From contig NZ_BLAY01000042.1 of NCBI RefSeq assembly GCF_020521235.1, forward strand, positions 1 to 61,081: a DNA stretch of 61,081 nt, read 5' to 3'. Positions within the stretch are counted from its first letter, which is position 1. The number at the start of each line of letters is the position of its first letter. The position numbers and the translations under genes are program-made. Positions 16,915 through 25,137 of the stretch are shown here, one piece after another. Under the pieces are notes generated by a model that saw nothing but the letters and a program-made list of their open reading frames with translations, ran no database searches and was not told where the DNA came from. Source of the stretch: Microseira wollei NIES-4236. Lineage in GTDB: Bacteria > Cyanobacteriota > Cyanobacteriia > Cyanobacteriales > Aerosakkonemataceae.

Positions 16915-17187
16915 CCCCCGTCCTCAGCGAAACAGGGCGGGGAGGTTGCTTCAAACACTTGCCTTTTAATACTTACCTCTGACAATCCCCGTCCCTATAG
17001 ACGGGCGGGGTAGCTGAAGCTGGGTAGTGCTTGCCGCAACGATTTCGTCGGGTCTTTGCTCACAGCAACTGTGCTAAAATTGCTTGAGTCAGTACAAGAC
17101 GTTAAATCATACCCCCGGACTGGGGGAAAGTTGACTACCACAAAGAGCTTGACTAAATAGCCAAATACTTTACTCCAGTTACTCATA
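16915..17187. repeat. IS200/IS605-type end remnants with GC-rich hairpins
   Basis: The 950-bp gap 16415-17361 has no convincing gene. It holds hairpins typical of IS200/IS605 ends: 16915-16942 (CCCCGTCCTC ... AGGGCGGGG), 16987-17010 (CCCCGTCCCTATAGACGGG) and CCCCCGGACTGGGGG near 17112. A short minus-strand frame (16995-17186) starts like IS-associated leader sequence (TDSSNFSTVAVSKDPTKSLR). I read this as the leftover end of an excised or deleted element. Confidence 0.4.
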
Positions 17188-17361
17188 GTTATTTATGGCG
17201 ATAATATTGACCTTGTTGTAATTTTATGCTAGATTTAGCATCATGCCGAAAACCAAGGCTTAAAATATTCTGGTTTGTAACCGAGTCACTGCGCTGCAAA
17301 ACTAGCCAGCCTATAAAAAGGTGGATCGTTTGACCAAGATTCGTTAAATTGGCTGAAAATA

Positions 17362-17577
17362 ATGGTTGAACAATGGCTAAAAGCTGCAAAAACAATTGTT
17401 ATATCGGCTGGAAAAAATAGGGAGTGGCTCATCCAAATTTACGCCAGGGGACTGTTTTCGCCGACTCCCTTGGTGGAAGCACTAAGCAGACCCAAGAGAA
17501 ATTACTTCTGGTTGAATGGTGAAGCACAAGATAAGTTTAGCCAAGTTTTGTATAGCACCTTTGCAACATTAGGATAG
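17362..17577 (+). CDS. Small hypothetical protein
   Basis: A 71-residue frame opening with MVEQWLKAAKTIVISAGKN. It is hydrophilic with one amphipathic N-terminal helix and no recognisable motif. No Shine-Dalgarno sequence is apparent. It lies 100 bp before the GNAT gene in the same direction. It could be real or chance. Confidence 0.3.
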   Translation: MVEQWLKAAKTIVISAGKNREWLIQIYARGLFSPTPLVEALSRPKRNYFWLNGEAQDKFSQVLYSTFATLG

Positions 17578-17677
17578 CAGAGCGCCTAATGTCAGAAGGA
17601 TGGCGCTAGGGTTTCCTGAGTTGTCAGGATATTAAGACTGTAATGTCTTAAGTATCCCCGCACCTTCAGGTGGCAAA

Positions 17678-18298
17678 GTGTCAATCAGGCTCTCAAAACA
17701 GCACCAGCAAGAAATGCTCCCACAATCGCGCAGTGCCTCCCAGTTCCATATTCGTGCGGCTACCCCCAAGGATTTGACCGCGCTTGCCGAAATCCTTGCC
17801 GATAGCTTTCACTCCCGTGCCGGTATCAATGGTTGGATTTATCCAGTGTTGCGCTTGGGTATCTACGAAGATATCCGCAATCGACTCACCAAAGCTTCGC
17901 CCCATTACATTTGTTTGGTAGCCGTAGTTGCCGCAACAGTTCGCCCTAACTCCTGGGATTACCTGGCAGGAACGGTGGAAATGGCGCTGCGCTCAAACTA
18001 TCCCTGGCCTTTTGCCAATTCGTCCCAATACCCCTACCTGTCTAATTTGGCAGTGCATCAAGATTGCCGCCGCCAAGGAGCTGCGAAGCAATTGCTGCTA
18101 AAGTGCGAAAGCATTGCGCTGGCATGGGGTTTCCAGGATCTCTACCTCCACGTGTTGGAAAACAACCATCAAGCACGAAGCCTCTATTTTAAATTAGGCT
18201 ACCGATTGCACCGCAGCGATGGCAGTTGGGGTTCTCTGCTGCTGGGACAACCCCGCCGTCTTCTGCTGCACAAGCACTTGCAGGCTCCCACCCAGTAA
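17678..18298 (+). CDS. GNAT family N-acetyltransferase
   Basis: A 206-residue acetyl-CoA-dependent acetyltransferase. Residues ~22-195 carry the GNAT fold: FHIRAATPKDLTALAEILADSF at the start, then YLSNLAVHQDCRRQGAAKQLL with the acetyl-CoA pyrophosphate-binding Q/R-x-x-G-x-A signature, and LYLHVLENNHQARSLYFKLGY. The GTG start at 17678 has an AGGTGG ribosome site six bases upstream; an internal ATG at 17714 is the alternative. The acceptor substrate is unknown. Its 3' end overlaps, in antisense, the decayed tail of the tnpB pseudogene, so an IS605-type element inserted immediately downstream. Confidence 0.85.
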   Translation: MSIRLSKQHQQEMLPQSRSASQFHIRAATPKDLTALAEILADSFHSRAGINGWIYPVLRLGIYEDIRNRLTKASPHYICLVAVVAATVRPNSWDYLAGTVEMALRSNYPWPFANSSQYPYLSNLAVHQDCRRQGAAKQLLLKCESIALAWGFQDLYLHVLENNHQARSLYFKLGYRLHRSDGSWGSLLLGQPRRLLLHKHLQAPTQ

Positions 18299-19714
18299 TA
18301 TATCAGGAGGTGAACTACCTACACTCCCCTGACGGGCGAGTGTAGGCTTCTGGCACATTTTAATGTTTCGGTGAACTTCCTTCGAGGTACTATTAGTAGT
18401 AGAGTCAACCACTACTGGATTCCCTTTACGGCGTTTTATCGTTGGGAACAGTCCCAGCCCAACGCGCTTTATGTTGATAGCGGCATTAACGTCGCGATCA
18501 ACCCAAAGCGATTCAAAATCATCCCAATACTCGCGGATATCGCAATCAGTGAAGATAAACTCGTCACGGTATGCGAGTAATTGAGATGTGTATGCAGGTT
18601 TTACTGCCTGAGTCCTAGCCCCGGCTTTTGCAGCTATGTATTCTAGGATTGTGAAAAACTGCCCAAATGCAGCGTCATTCCAGGATTTATTTAGTCCTGA
18701 CTTGGCTGACTGACCATTAGGCAAATATCTACCGTCCTCATCTTGCTTGGCTTTATTCCGCTTCGATAAAGCCTTGAGGTTCAAATCTTCGTATACAAAA
18801 ACTTTTTTGTTAGTGCGGACTAGAGCGTGAGCAGTTTTAAAAGCATGGTCAATTCTAGCTCTGGCAATACGTTGATGTTCCCGCGCTTCTCGTTTCGCCA
18901 GTTTACGGCGCGATCAACTACCTTTCCTCTTGGCAGATTTGCGTTTTGAAACTTTAGCCAAACGTTTTTCAGATTTTCTGAAAGATTTTAATGCAGGTAG
19001 CTTAGTATTCTCTGAAGTTGCCAAGTAATCATCTTCGTGCAACACCGCGTCCAATCCCAGAGTATTGTCCCAAGTTGGGATGATGTTGTCTGGCGTAAAA
19101 ACTGGTATGTTAGGGTCTTCTAGGCAAATCGTAATATACCAACCATCCGTTTTCTTGGTGAGTAACGCATTCTTGAGAACAAAGCCATCAGGTAATGCAC
19201 GATGCCAACGTACCTTCACCCAACCATCAAGCTTAGAAAAAGACAAAAACAACCAATTCTTTTCAATGCGCTCAATAGTTATGGCTTGCCCTTCTATACG
19301 GATGGTGCGGTAACGTGCCGCGTTCTTAAAACGAGGCTTCCCACTACGATTACCATTGCTGTCCCCTTTGATGAAACGGGAAAAGCAAGCGTCTACCCGC
19401 TTAGAAACATCCTGCAACCTTTGAGATGGAACACGGGTAAAATCCAACAACTCTCCAGAATAACCAACTTTGAGCAAATCTTCCTTGAGAACTGGAAGTT
19501 GTTTTTTCTGAGAGTAGAAATCAGGATGCTCCCGCCAGTCCGTCAATGAACAAATTAAAGGACAAGCATTAACACTATTACGGTTATTCTCCCACCAATC
19601 AAATCTATCCCTTAGTTGCTTGTTGTACCAGTATTGGCAAATTCTTAACCAAGCATTCAATTCTAGTTTTTGATTGCTGTCTGGAGCAGCACGATACTGA
19701 TAGTTAAGCAACAA
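18194..19714 (-). pseudogene. tnpB: tnpB (IS605 RNA-guided nuclease homolog), one in-frame stop and no zinc finger
   Basis: The frame opens at TTG 19714 behind a strong GAGGAGGTGAG and reads N-terminal TnpB sequence to KRKGS, where a TGA (near 18912-18914) interrupts. It continues in the same frame with SRRKLAKREAREHQRIARAR and VYEDLNLKALSK to the C-terminus, so a single substitution probably killed it. RuvC-type acidic residues remain (GLDAV, VYEDLNL, DRDVNAAIN). The cysteine zinc finger normally between TSQ and DRDVNAA is replaced by a cysteine-poor stretch (LLAYRDEFIFTDCDIREY), which is unusual. The last ~60 residues run past the element into antisense of the GNAT gene. Confidence 0.75.
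18318..18346. other. IS605 right-end hairpin, possible omega-RNA scaffold
   Basis: CCTACACTC and GAGTGTAGG flank a CCCTGACGGG apex, a near-perfect stem next to the tnpB 3' end. In this family the RNA that guides TnpB is transcribed through this region. Whether an RNA is still made is unknown. Confidence 0.5.
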
Positions 19715-19799
19715 AGGAACTCACCTCCTCAAACCTTAGTCAATGTTAATTAAATAGACTACAGTAATTATAGCAGAGTTCCTGAAAAAGCTGTGAAAA

Positions 19800-20330
19800 A
19801 TGATTTTGTTTCACTCATGTCGCTCGGTCAGTGACTTGAAAGCGCATTTGGTTATGACGACAAAATATCGACGCAAAGCCATCACTGGCGAGATGTTGCA
19901 GCGATTACATATTATCCTTAAGGATTTATTGATTAAGTGGGATTGCCAGCTTGTGGAGTTTAATGGCGAGTCTGACCACGTACACTTACTGTTTCAATAC
20001 CATCCAGACTTGCAATTAAGCACATTGGTTGGAAACATCAAGTCAACCACGTCTCGAAGACTTAGGCAAGAATTTGCAGAACACCTGAGTCGTTTTTACA
20101 CGAAAGACGTTTTCTGGAACGGGTCTTATTTTGTTGCTAGTTGTGGTGGCGTAACCATCTCGACTTTAAAGCAATACATTGAGTCGCAAGACAGCCCAGA
20201 GATTGGCGATTCCTCATCGACCCATCGCCCTGTCAAAGAAAGCGGTTTGATTTGGTTATGGGTCAATTCGTCATCGCCCAAAAATTCATCCCACACTGCC
20301 CTTCGGGTCAGATGTGGGGCTTCTTTTTGA
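19800..20330 (+). CDS. tnpA: IS200/IS605 TnpA (Y1 HUH transposase)
   Basis: A 176-residue single-strand DNA transposase. The HUH metal motif is in SDHVHLLF and the catalytic tyrosine is in TLKQYIESQ. KYRRKAITGEMLQRL and FWNGSYFVAS are typical family blocks. The usual length is about 135 residues; here a ~38-residue tail after YIESQ runs through the element's end hairpin and is probably read-through after loss of the native stop. The HUH and Tyr residues are intact, so activity is possible. It is divergent from the tnpB pseudogene with an 85-bp gap. Confidence 0.88.
   Translation: MILFHSCRSVSDLKAHLVMTTKYRRKAITGEMLQRLHIILKDLLIKWDCQLVEFNGESDHVHLLFQYHPDLQLSTLVGNIKSTTSRRLRQEFAEHLSRFYTKDVFWNGSYFVASCGGVTISTLKQYIESQDSPEIGDSSSTHRPVKESGLIWLWVNSSSPKNSSHTALRVRCGASF
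20290..20319. other. IS605 end hairpin near tnpA 3' end
   Basis: CCCACACTG ... CAGATGTGGG forms a stem around CCCTTCGGGT. This is the type of sub-terminal hairpin TnpA recognises. It overlaps the extended C-terminus of TnpA. Confidence 0.5.
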
Positions 20331-20372
20331 TTTAGCTAAGATAGAAGGCGTATCCGCCGCGCATTTTTTTTG

Positions 20373-20840
20373 ATGAAACAAGAGATTGAGCATCCAAACG
20401 GCTCGGATATTTTAACTGAGCTGCAACGTGGCAAACTGATGATAGTCAACGCCCGCAAGCGGAATGGTTTGATCCTCTATAAGGACTTCCACGCCGAGTT
20501 TGCTGGACCTGGATCGGCTGTTGGTGGCTCGTTTGACATGGCTTGTCAGCGGGTACTTCCGGTGGGAAATTTTTCTTTGCTCGAACCCGAATCCGATGAA
20601 GATCGCCAGAAAGCTTATTTGATTCGGCGACAGTGGATTCGATTTACCAAACAAGTGACGGATGAACCACAGCCAATCCAGCGAGCGCAGAAAATTCTGA
20701 CTCAGTTTGAAGCGTTTTTTGATTCCCAGACGGTGGCTATGATGCCAGATGAGGCTTTTGCTCGGTTAGTGGGTGTCTTGCCACAAACGGTTCATATGGT
20801 GCGTCGTTCTGGTGGGGATTCAGATGGCTCCAGAAGATGA
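20373..20840 (+). CDS. Conserved hypothetical protein
   Basis: A 155-residue soluble protein from the ATG at 20373 (an upstream TTG is less likely). The sequence is rich in charged residues; the C-terminal half ([24 protein letters not shown]) looks helical and regular, with a small predicted domain ending in [14 protein letters not shown] do not recognise the family. An IS605 element ends about 40 bp upstream, so its original promoter may be lost. It converges with hisC, overlapping it by 21 bp at the 3' ends. Confidence 0.65.
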   Translation: MKQEIEHPNGSDILTELQRGKLMIVNARKRNGLILYKDFHAEFAGPGSAVGGSFDMACQRVLPVGNFSLLEPESDEDRQKAYLIRRQWIRFTKQVTDEPQPIQRAQKILTQFEAFFDSQTVAMMPDEAFARLVGVLPQTVHMVRRSGGDSDGSRR

Positions 20841-21962
20841 GCGCTGACTGCTGGTCAAAGCTGCTTGCAAGCGAGCGCGCGAGCGCTGATTCTCCTCCCT
20901 AGTCCCCACTGTCAGGCGCAATCCTCCACCTGTATGCCGGATTAGGGTTCCTTGCGCTTTCAATCGCTGCGCCAGATCGTTTTCGCCCCCGGCACCAAGT
21001 CGCAGGAAAATAAAATTAGCGGCACTAGGCCAAACTTTAATCCCTGGATATTGGGCCAAATTGGCGATTAACTGCTCTCGTTCGGCTAGCATTTGACTCA
21101 CAGATGCCAGCAACTGTTGTCGCTCACAAAGTGCTACCATTGCAGCCGCTTGGGAAAAGCTGGGCAAGTTATAGGGTAAGCGAATTTTTTCTAAAGCAGC
21201 GATCAATTCGGGATGGGCGATCGCATATCCTACTCGATGGGCGGCTAAGCGAAATGCTTTGGAAAATGTCCGCAATACTACCCAATTAGGACGACGAGAC
21301 AATTCCCCCACAACCGTATTTTGGCTAAATTCAAAATAAGCTTCGTCGATGACTACCAATATGCTTTCCGGTAAACTTTTGAGCCAGTCTAACTCGTTTG
21401 CGGTCAAAGCATTGGCGGTAGGGGAATTGGGGTGAACCGCGAAAACAACTCGAATCGGCGGATTCTCAGTTTGTGCAATTGCTTTTTGAGCTGCGGCTAG
21501 GTCAATTTCAAAGTTAGCTTCCGAGCGACCTACCGATACTACGGGGATGCCCAAAGTTTGAGCCAAAATTGCGTACATTGAGAAGGTGGGATTGGCAACT
21601 AGGATCGACCCTTCTCCCCCCAAGCAGGTAGCAATTAACACAGAGCGAATCAATTCGTCAGAGCCATTACCGACGGAAATCCCATCCGGCGTGACTTGTG
21701 CTGGGGAAGCAGACTCGTTGACATAGTCGGCGATCCCTTGCTTGAGAGCAATATAAGCCCCATCTGGATAGCGGTTGCTTTCAATTATTTGCTCAAAAGT
21801 CAAACTCAGCTTTTGTTTTAACTCGACGGGCAAATCAAACGGGCTTTCATTAGTATCCAACCGATCCAACATGTCGGATTGGACGGGTTCTCCCGAAATA
21901 CCACCCGGATGGGGGGTGTAGGCAGTCAGTTGGGCAAGGTCTGAGCGAATATATGGCAGCAT
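20820..21962 (-). CDS. hisC: Histidinol-phosphate aminotransferase
   Basis: A PLP-dependent class I/II aminotransferase converting imidazole acetol phosphate to histidinol phosphate. From the ATG at 21962 it is 380 residues and begins [15 protein letters not shown], the expected N-terminus. A longer frame to 22010 overlaps the upstream gene and is not favoured. Motifs: GNGSDELI, the NPTFSMY block, [10 protein letters not shown] (Asp/Tyr contacts to PLP), [15 protein letters not shown] with Schiff-base Lys235, and FIFLRL. GGAAA precedes the start by about ten bases. It starts 5 bp after the stop of the esterase gene, so the two are probably co-transcribed. No other his gene is in the window, as is usual for scattered cyanobacterial his genes. 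Confidence 0.93.
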   Translation of the reverse strand: MLPYIRSDLAQLTAYTPHPGGISGEPVQSDMLDRLDTNESPFDLPVELKQKLSLTFEQIIESNRYPDGAYIALKQGIADYVNESASPAQVTPDGISVGNGSDELIRSVLIATCLGGEGSILVANPTFSMYAILAQTLGIPVVSVGRSEANFEIDLAAAQKAIAQTENPPIRVVFAVHPNSPTANALTANELDWLKSLPESILVVIDEAYFEFSQNTVVGELSRRPNWVVLRTFSKAFRLAAHRVGYAIAHPELIAALEKIRLPYNLPSFSQAAAMVALCERQQLLASVSQMLAEREQLIANLAQYPGIKVWPSAANFIFLRLGAGGENDLAQRLKAQGTLIRHTGGGLRLTVGTREENQRSRARLQAALTSSQRSSSGAI

Positions 21963-21967
21963 GTATT

Positions 21968-22615
21968 TTATTTTCCAGCAAGTTGGCAAAACGCCACAAT
22001 AGCTGACCAAATTTCCGGCAGGACATTTCCCAAGGAATGATCGCTATCGAGTTCGATCAATTTGACCCAGGGACGCCCAGAGGCGAAATTGCGGCTGCTT
22101 TCGATCGGGATAACTTCATCTTGACTGCCGTGCAGAATTAATGTGGGAATCGGGCGGTTGAGTGGTTCGTTTTGGTAGGTTTGGGCGTCTTGGATGAAGT
22201 CGTAACTTAAAGGAAGGGAACGCTTCTCTCCATAGTGATAAACAGACAGAAATCCCTCACTTTGCCACTGGTTTAGGGTTTGTTCTCCCAAGCGGGGCAA
22301 CCAATGGGAGAGAAATTGCAACGCTGGGGCTAACAGTACCAGACGCTGGCATTGGGGTTGTCGCTGTGCCAGTATGGTTGCAGTCCAACCCCCCAAACTC
22401 GAACCGATGATAGTCACTGGCGTGGGTGGGGGTGGAAATTCTGCTTCAACTTGACGCAGCTGTCGGGTGATAGTCAGGTGGGAAAAATCGCCTTGATTGA
22501 GGTCGGGAAGTGGCAGGGGAATTTGCAGATCAGAAAAGCGCGAGTGCAGATATTCGGCTTTAGCCGACTGGGGACTGGAAGCAAATCCGTGCAGATAAAT
22601 GAAAGCTTGGGGCAT
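21968..22615 (-). CDS. YqiA/YcfP-like alpha/beta hydrolase (putative esterase)
   Basis: A 215-residue alpha/beta hydrolase starting at the ATG 22615 ([15 protein letters not shown]). A longer frame to 22765 would add a Pro/Leu-rich stretch encoded by low-complexity DNA and is rejected. The oxyanion-type HGF motif, nucleophile Ser73 in GSSLGG, acid in HGSQDEVIP and His in DSDHSLG form the catalytic triad. The family contains small cytoplasmic esterases of unclear substrate. It is probably transcribed with hisC downstream. Confidence 0.88.
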   Translation of the reverse strand: MPQAFIYLHGFASSPQSAKAEYLHSRFSDLQIPLPLPDLNQGDFSHLTITRQLRQVEAEFPPPPTPVTIIGSSLGGWTATILAQRQPQCQRLVLLAPALQFLSHWLPRLGEQTLNQWQSEGFLSVYHYGEKRSLPLSYDFIQDAQTYQNEPLNRPIPTLILHGSQDEVIPIESSRNFASGRPWVKLIELDSDHSLGNVLPEIWSAIVAFCQLAGK

Positions 22616-22620
22616 GGGGG

Positions 22621-22789
22621 AAGGTGGGCAACTTGTGCAGGTGTGCAGGTGGGCAAGAGGGGCAAGAGGGGCAAGAGGGGCAGAAGGGCAGAGGATGCAG
22701 GGGGGCAAGAGAGAAATTTGAACGTACATTCTCCCATGCTCACTTGCTCGCCCGCTCACCTGCACACTTGCTCACCCGCATCAGAAGCC
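22621..22789. repeat. Low-complexity G-rich and CTTGCTCACC repeats
   Basis: Tandem GGGGCAAGA units (about 22653-22690) are followed by CTCACTTGCTCGCC / CTCACCTGCACACTTG units. The same CACCTG-type filler occurs inside MITE copy C. The tract separates the esterase gene from the Spy-like gene and generates spurious Pro/Leu-rich frames on both strands. Confidence 0.7.
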
Positions 22790-23278
22790 TCATCTCATCC
22801 TGCGGTGGCGGAAATTTTGCCGTCCCTGGGTCATGCGTTGGGCCAGTTGACGGCGTTGCTCTGGGGTCAGGACTTCTCGCATTTCCAGCATACTTTCAAA
22901 TCTTACCTGAGCCAGCTGCTGTCTTAAGGATAGAACTTGATTGTGTTTAGCGCGGATTTGGTTTGAATCGGCGTTACTGGCGATTAAACCAGTCAATTCG
23001 GTTTCAGCTTGGCGCAAAGCTTGAGCGCGTTGGGAGATTGGGTTTTGGTAGACTTGGCGAATCGCCTGCATCCGCTGCATTTGATCCGGCGTCAGGTTTA
23101 ATTGTTCAATCCAGCGAGGCATCCCTCGATCGGGTCGATTTGGTCTTCCTTCGTTCTGGGCGATTGCTAGCGGCAATAAGGGATCTGGTACGGCTAAGGT
23201 AGATGCGCCATCTAGAGTAACGCTCAAAACAGTTACAACAAAAGCTAAACGCAGCCACATAGAACTTATCTGCTCCAT
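22790..23278 (-). CDS. Spy/CpxP-like periplasmic protein (LTxxQ family)
   Basis: A 162-residue exported protein from the ATG at 23278 (MEQISSMWLRLAFVV). A signal peptide spans ~1-28. The mature part is a helical hairpin with two LTPxQ-type motifs, LNLTPDQMQRMQAI and VLTPEQRRQLAQRM, the Spy/CpxP signature. Such proteins bind misfolded periplasmic proteins or metals and act with envelope-stress sigma systems. The upstream sigma and anti-sigma genes fit this, but an IS element (23283-24745) now separates them. The longer frame starting at 23311 borrows IS sequence and is rejected. Confidence 0.8.
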   Translation of the reverse strand: MEQISSMWLRLAFVVTVLSVTLDGASTLAVPDPLLPLAIAQNEGRPNRPDRGMPRWIEQLNLTPDQMQRMQAIRQVYQNPISQRAQALRQAETELTGLIASNADSNQIRAKHNQVLSLRQQLAQVRFESMLEMREVLTPEQRRQLAQRMTQGRQNFRHRRMR

Positions 23279-23282
23279 AAAA

Positions 23283-24551
23283 CTAATACAACACCGGACA
23301 TGTCCGGACATTGATGTTTACTTCCTGCTTCAACCAGAGGTGACGGCACTTCTGGAGTCCACAGGCTTGAAATCGGGTTGAGCCAACCCTACTGCACTTA
23401 CTATCAGGAGCATTTGCCAAGTTGATTGCAGCGTGAAGATCCCGATCTTCCCTATGCCCACAATTCCGGCATACAAAAGTCCTGTCATTCAACTTCAATC
23501 CTTCGTTTTTATGCCCGCACTGACGACATTGTTTTGAGGAGGGATACCAACGTGAGACAATCTCCAACCCAGAACCAAAACTCGGAGCTTTGTACTCCAA
23601 TTGGCGACGAAACTCATAGAATCCTAAATCCCCAATTGCATTGGATAGCTTGCGATTGGCAATCATCCCTGACACATTCAAGTCTTCAATGCGAATATGA
23701 GCATATTTGCGGCAAATGTCCGTAGTCGTCTTATTCAAAAAGTCAAGGCGCTGATCTGCAACTCGTTTATGCAACCGTGCCAATCGTTGGAAATACTTCT
23801 TAGCGTTGTTAGAAGCCCGAATTCGGGCCCTTCTGTTACCGAATTGTTTGTTACGGTTACGGTACTGAAGTTGCTTGAGCTTGGTTATCGCTTTTTTCAG
23901 AGGCTTTGGAGCTTCCAACTCGGTTCCATCACTGAGGGTTGCAAACGTCTTCACACCCAAATCAATCCCTACAGGTTCAGTTACTTGATGCTGAATCGGA
24001 CGAATTTGATCTGCATCGACCGAAAATGAAACATACCATTTGCCAGCTTCACGACTAAGGGTGAAGGTCTGACTCATATAGCTTTCATCCAGGGCTTCTT
24101 GCCAACGAAATGTTCCAATTGTGGGGAGTTTGATTGTTTTTCCTGCTTCGACCAAGCATTTGCCATTCCCGTCATAAACGGTGAAAGACTGTTTGTCTTT
24201 CTTCCGTTTATAAGTGGGGCATTCTGACAGTCCTTCACGCCATCGGCTCAATGCAGTCTGCAAATGTTGAAACGCTGATTGATATACCTTGGATGAGAGT
24301 TGATTCATCCAAGCGTTCTGGGGTTCTTTCTTGACGACATTTGTAAAAATCTTCTTGATGGCTTTAATTCTTTTGCTGTCAGAGGCTTTGATTCCAGCAT
24401 TAACCGACTGCCAAAACAGGGTTAACCCATAGTTATAAACCAATCTCGAAAATCCTGCATGTTGTGCCATTCGCGTCATCTCTCGTTGATTCAATTTGAG
24501 TTGACGTTTGACTGCAAACACAGGACTCACCTTGGCTCCACAAACAATCAT
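23283..24551 (-). CDS. tnpB: TnpB, IS200/IS605 RNA-guided nuclease
   Basis: A 422-residue intact TnpB, the programmable nuclease ancestor of Cas12. RuvC residues are all visible: Asp in GIDLGVKTFATLSDG, Glu in IRIEDLNVSGM and Asp in DRDLHAAINL. The zinc finger CRQCGHKNEG ... FVCRNCGHRED is complete. The N-terminal helical region (RQLKLNQREMTRMAQHAGF) begins about 22 residues in, so a later start is possible. There is no cognate tnpA in the element, so it would need mobilisation in trans. A guide RNA would be expected from its 3' end near 23283. Confidence 0.92.
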   Translation of the reverse strand: MIVCGAKVSPVFAVKRQLKLNQREMTRMAQHAGFSRLVYNYGLTLFWQSVNAGIKASDSKRIKAIKKIFTNVVKKEPQNAWMNQLSSKVYQSAFQHLQTALSRWREGLSECPTYKRKKDKQSFTVYDGNGKCLVEAGKTIKLPTIGTFRWQEALDESYMSQTFTLSREAGKWYVSFSVDADQIRPIQHQVTEPVGIDLGVKTFATLSDGTELEAPKPLKKAITKLKQLQYRNRNKQFGNRRARIRASNNAKKYFQRLARLHKRVADQRLDFLNKTTTDICRKYAHIRIEDLNVSGMIANRKLSNAIGDLGFYEFRRQLEYKAPSFGSGLEIVSRWYPSSKQCRQCGHKNEGLKLNDRTFVCRNCGHREDRDLHAAINLANAPDSKCSRVGSTRFQACGLQKCRHLWLKQEVNINVRTCPVLY

Positions 24552-24577
24552 TGTAACACAATTATCGTTACAATTAT

Positions 24578-24733
24578 ATGGGTAAATACAATCCTTACGT
24601 CAGGATTACAGAAGAGGAGCGCCAGATTTTAGACGACTACTGTAAGGCAGTAGATCGAACTGGTTCCGATGTGATTCGTGACTTCATTCGTTCCTTAAGA
24701 CGAAAAAATAAGAAGAGTCTAGATGGGTCGTAA
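24578..24733 (+). CDS. Small ribbon-helix-helix-like protein divergent to tnpB
   Basis: A 51-residue frame, MGKYNPYVRITEEERQILDD onward, ending KKSLDGS. The pattern (short beta segment YVRIT, helix EEERQILDDYCKAV, turn TGSD, helix VIRDFIRSLRRK) fits a CopG/Arc-type DNA-binding domain. It starts 26 bp from the tnpB start in the opposite direction. It may repress the shared tnpB control region or control copy number of the element. Function is inferred from fold pattern and position only. Confidence 0.65.
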   Translation: MGKYNPYVRITEEERQILDDYCKAVDRTGSDVIRDFIRSLRRKNKKSLDGS

Positions 24734-24750
24734 TGACCGGAAATATCCTG

Positions 24751-25137
24751 TTAATCATGAATTAAATCGCTACTCCTTTGATCGGAATTGCTCCAATTGC
24801 TTGGGTCAAACTCATCAAGTTCTGTATCCCTGGCTTCGCTGCTGCCCCCAACATCCTGCCAGGTGTTTTCTAGAAATGCTTCCAGACTAGCTAGTTCCGC
24901 AGCCGAAGGTTTTGGCTGCTGATGCAGACTTGTGCTTCCCCAAGCAATCAACAGGGTGGCAGCAATGGCTGACGGTATCAGCCAAAGACGCCGGTGGGGG
25001 AAAGTTTTGGCATGGGGCGAAGCTGCTACGGCAGTCATAATCCGTTCCTCCAAATCCGGTGCAGGGGATGGAGGGACTGGGCGATGTTGCCGCAAAAAAT
25101 CTACCAAGCGATCGCTATCCTTTGGCGGGTGACTCAT
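24751..25137 (-). CDS. Anti-sigma-factor-like membrane protein
   Basis: A 128-residue protein overlapping the sigma gene by 4 bp (ATGA), which implies translational coupling. A cytoplasmic N-terminal region of about 50 residues (LVDFLRQHRPVPPSPAPDLE) precedes one membrane helix (~51-68, WLIPSAIAATLLIAW), with a short acidic exported tail (TELDEFDPSNW). There is no HxxxCxxC zinc motif, so it is not a ZAS-type anti-sigma factor. Its place and topology argue for a membrane-bound inhibitor of the adjacent ECF sigma factor. Confidence 0.7.
   Translation of the reverse strand: MSHPPKDSDRLVDFLRQHRPVPPSPAPDLEERIMTAVAASPHAKTFPHRRLWLIPSAIAATLLIAWGSTSLHQQPKPSAAELASLEAFLENTWQDVGGSSEARDTELDEFDPSNWSNSDQRSSDLIHD

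Larger units (their letters stand above)
18300..20335. mobile_element. IS605-type element with divergent tnpA and decayed tnpB
   Basis: The element contains tnpA (+, 19800-20330) and tnpB (-, 18194-19714) back to back, the IS605 arrangement. Hairpins of the expected end type lie at 18318-18346 (CCTACACTC ... AGTGTAGG) beyond tnpB and at 20290-20319 (CCCACACTG ... CAGATGTGGG) near the tnpA end. IS605 elements have no terminal inverted repeats or target duplications, so exact borders are uncertain. The tnpB half is broken by a stop codon. Confidence 0.7.
23283..24745. mobile_element. IS200/IS605-type element carrying tnpB and a small RHH gene
   Basis: The element contains an intact tnpB (-) and a divergent 51-residue ribbon-helix-helix-like gene (+), with no tnpA. 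A perfect palindrome CCGGACATGTCCGG lies at 23294-23307 inside the 3' end of tnpB. It sits exactly between the anti-sigma gene (stop at 24751) and the Spy-like gene (start at 23278), splitting what is normally one operon. Confidence 0.65.

Noticed and set aside
16554-16969. Two plus-strand frames of 78-83 residues
   Set aside because: Composition is irregular, with many Cys/Arg and no motif; the region carries IS end hairpins and GC-rich repeats.
20280-20330. Long C-terminal tail of TnpA as a functional domain
   Set aside because: The tail is a translation of the element's own end hairpin and flank; the catalytic Tyr block already completes the domain.
22474-22950. Overlapping frames on both strands near the esterase start
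   Set aside because: They are low-complexity translations (PLLPLLPLL, GQEGQEGQ) of the tandem GGGGCAAGA tract.
23294-23307. CCGGACATGTCCGG as another family 1 MITE end
   Set aside because: It lacks the GATA/TATC outer bases and TTA flank; it lies in the tnpB 3' coding end and is better read as an IS palindrome.
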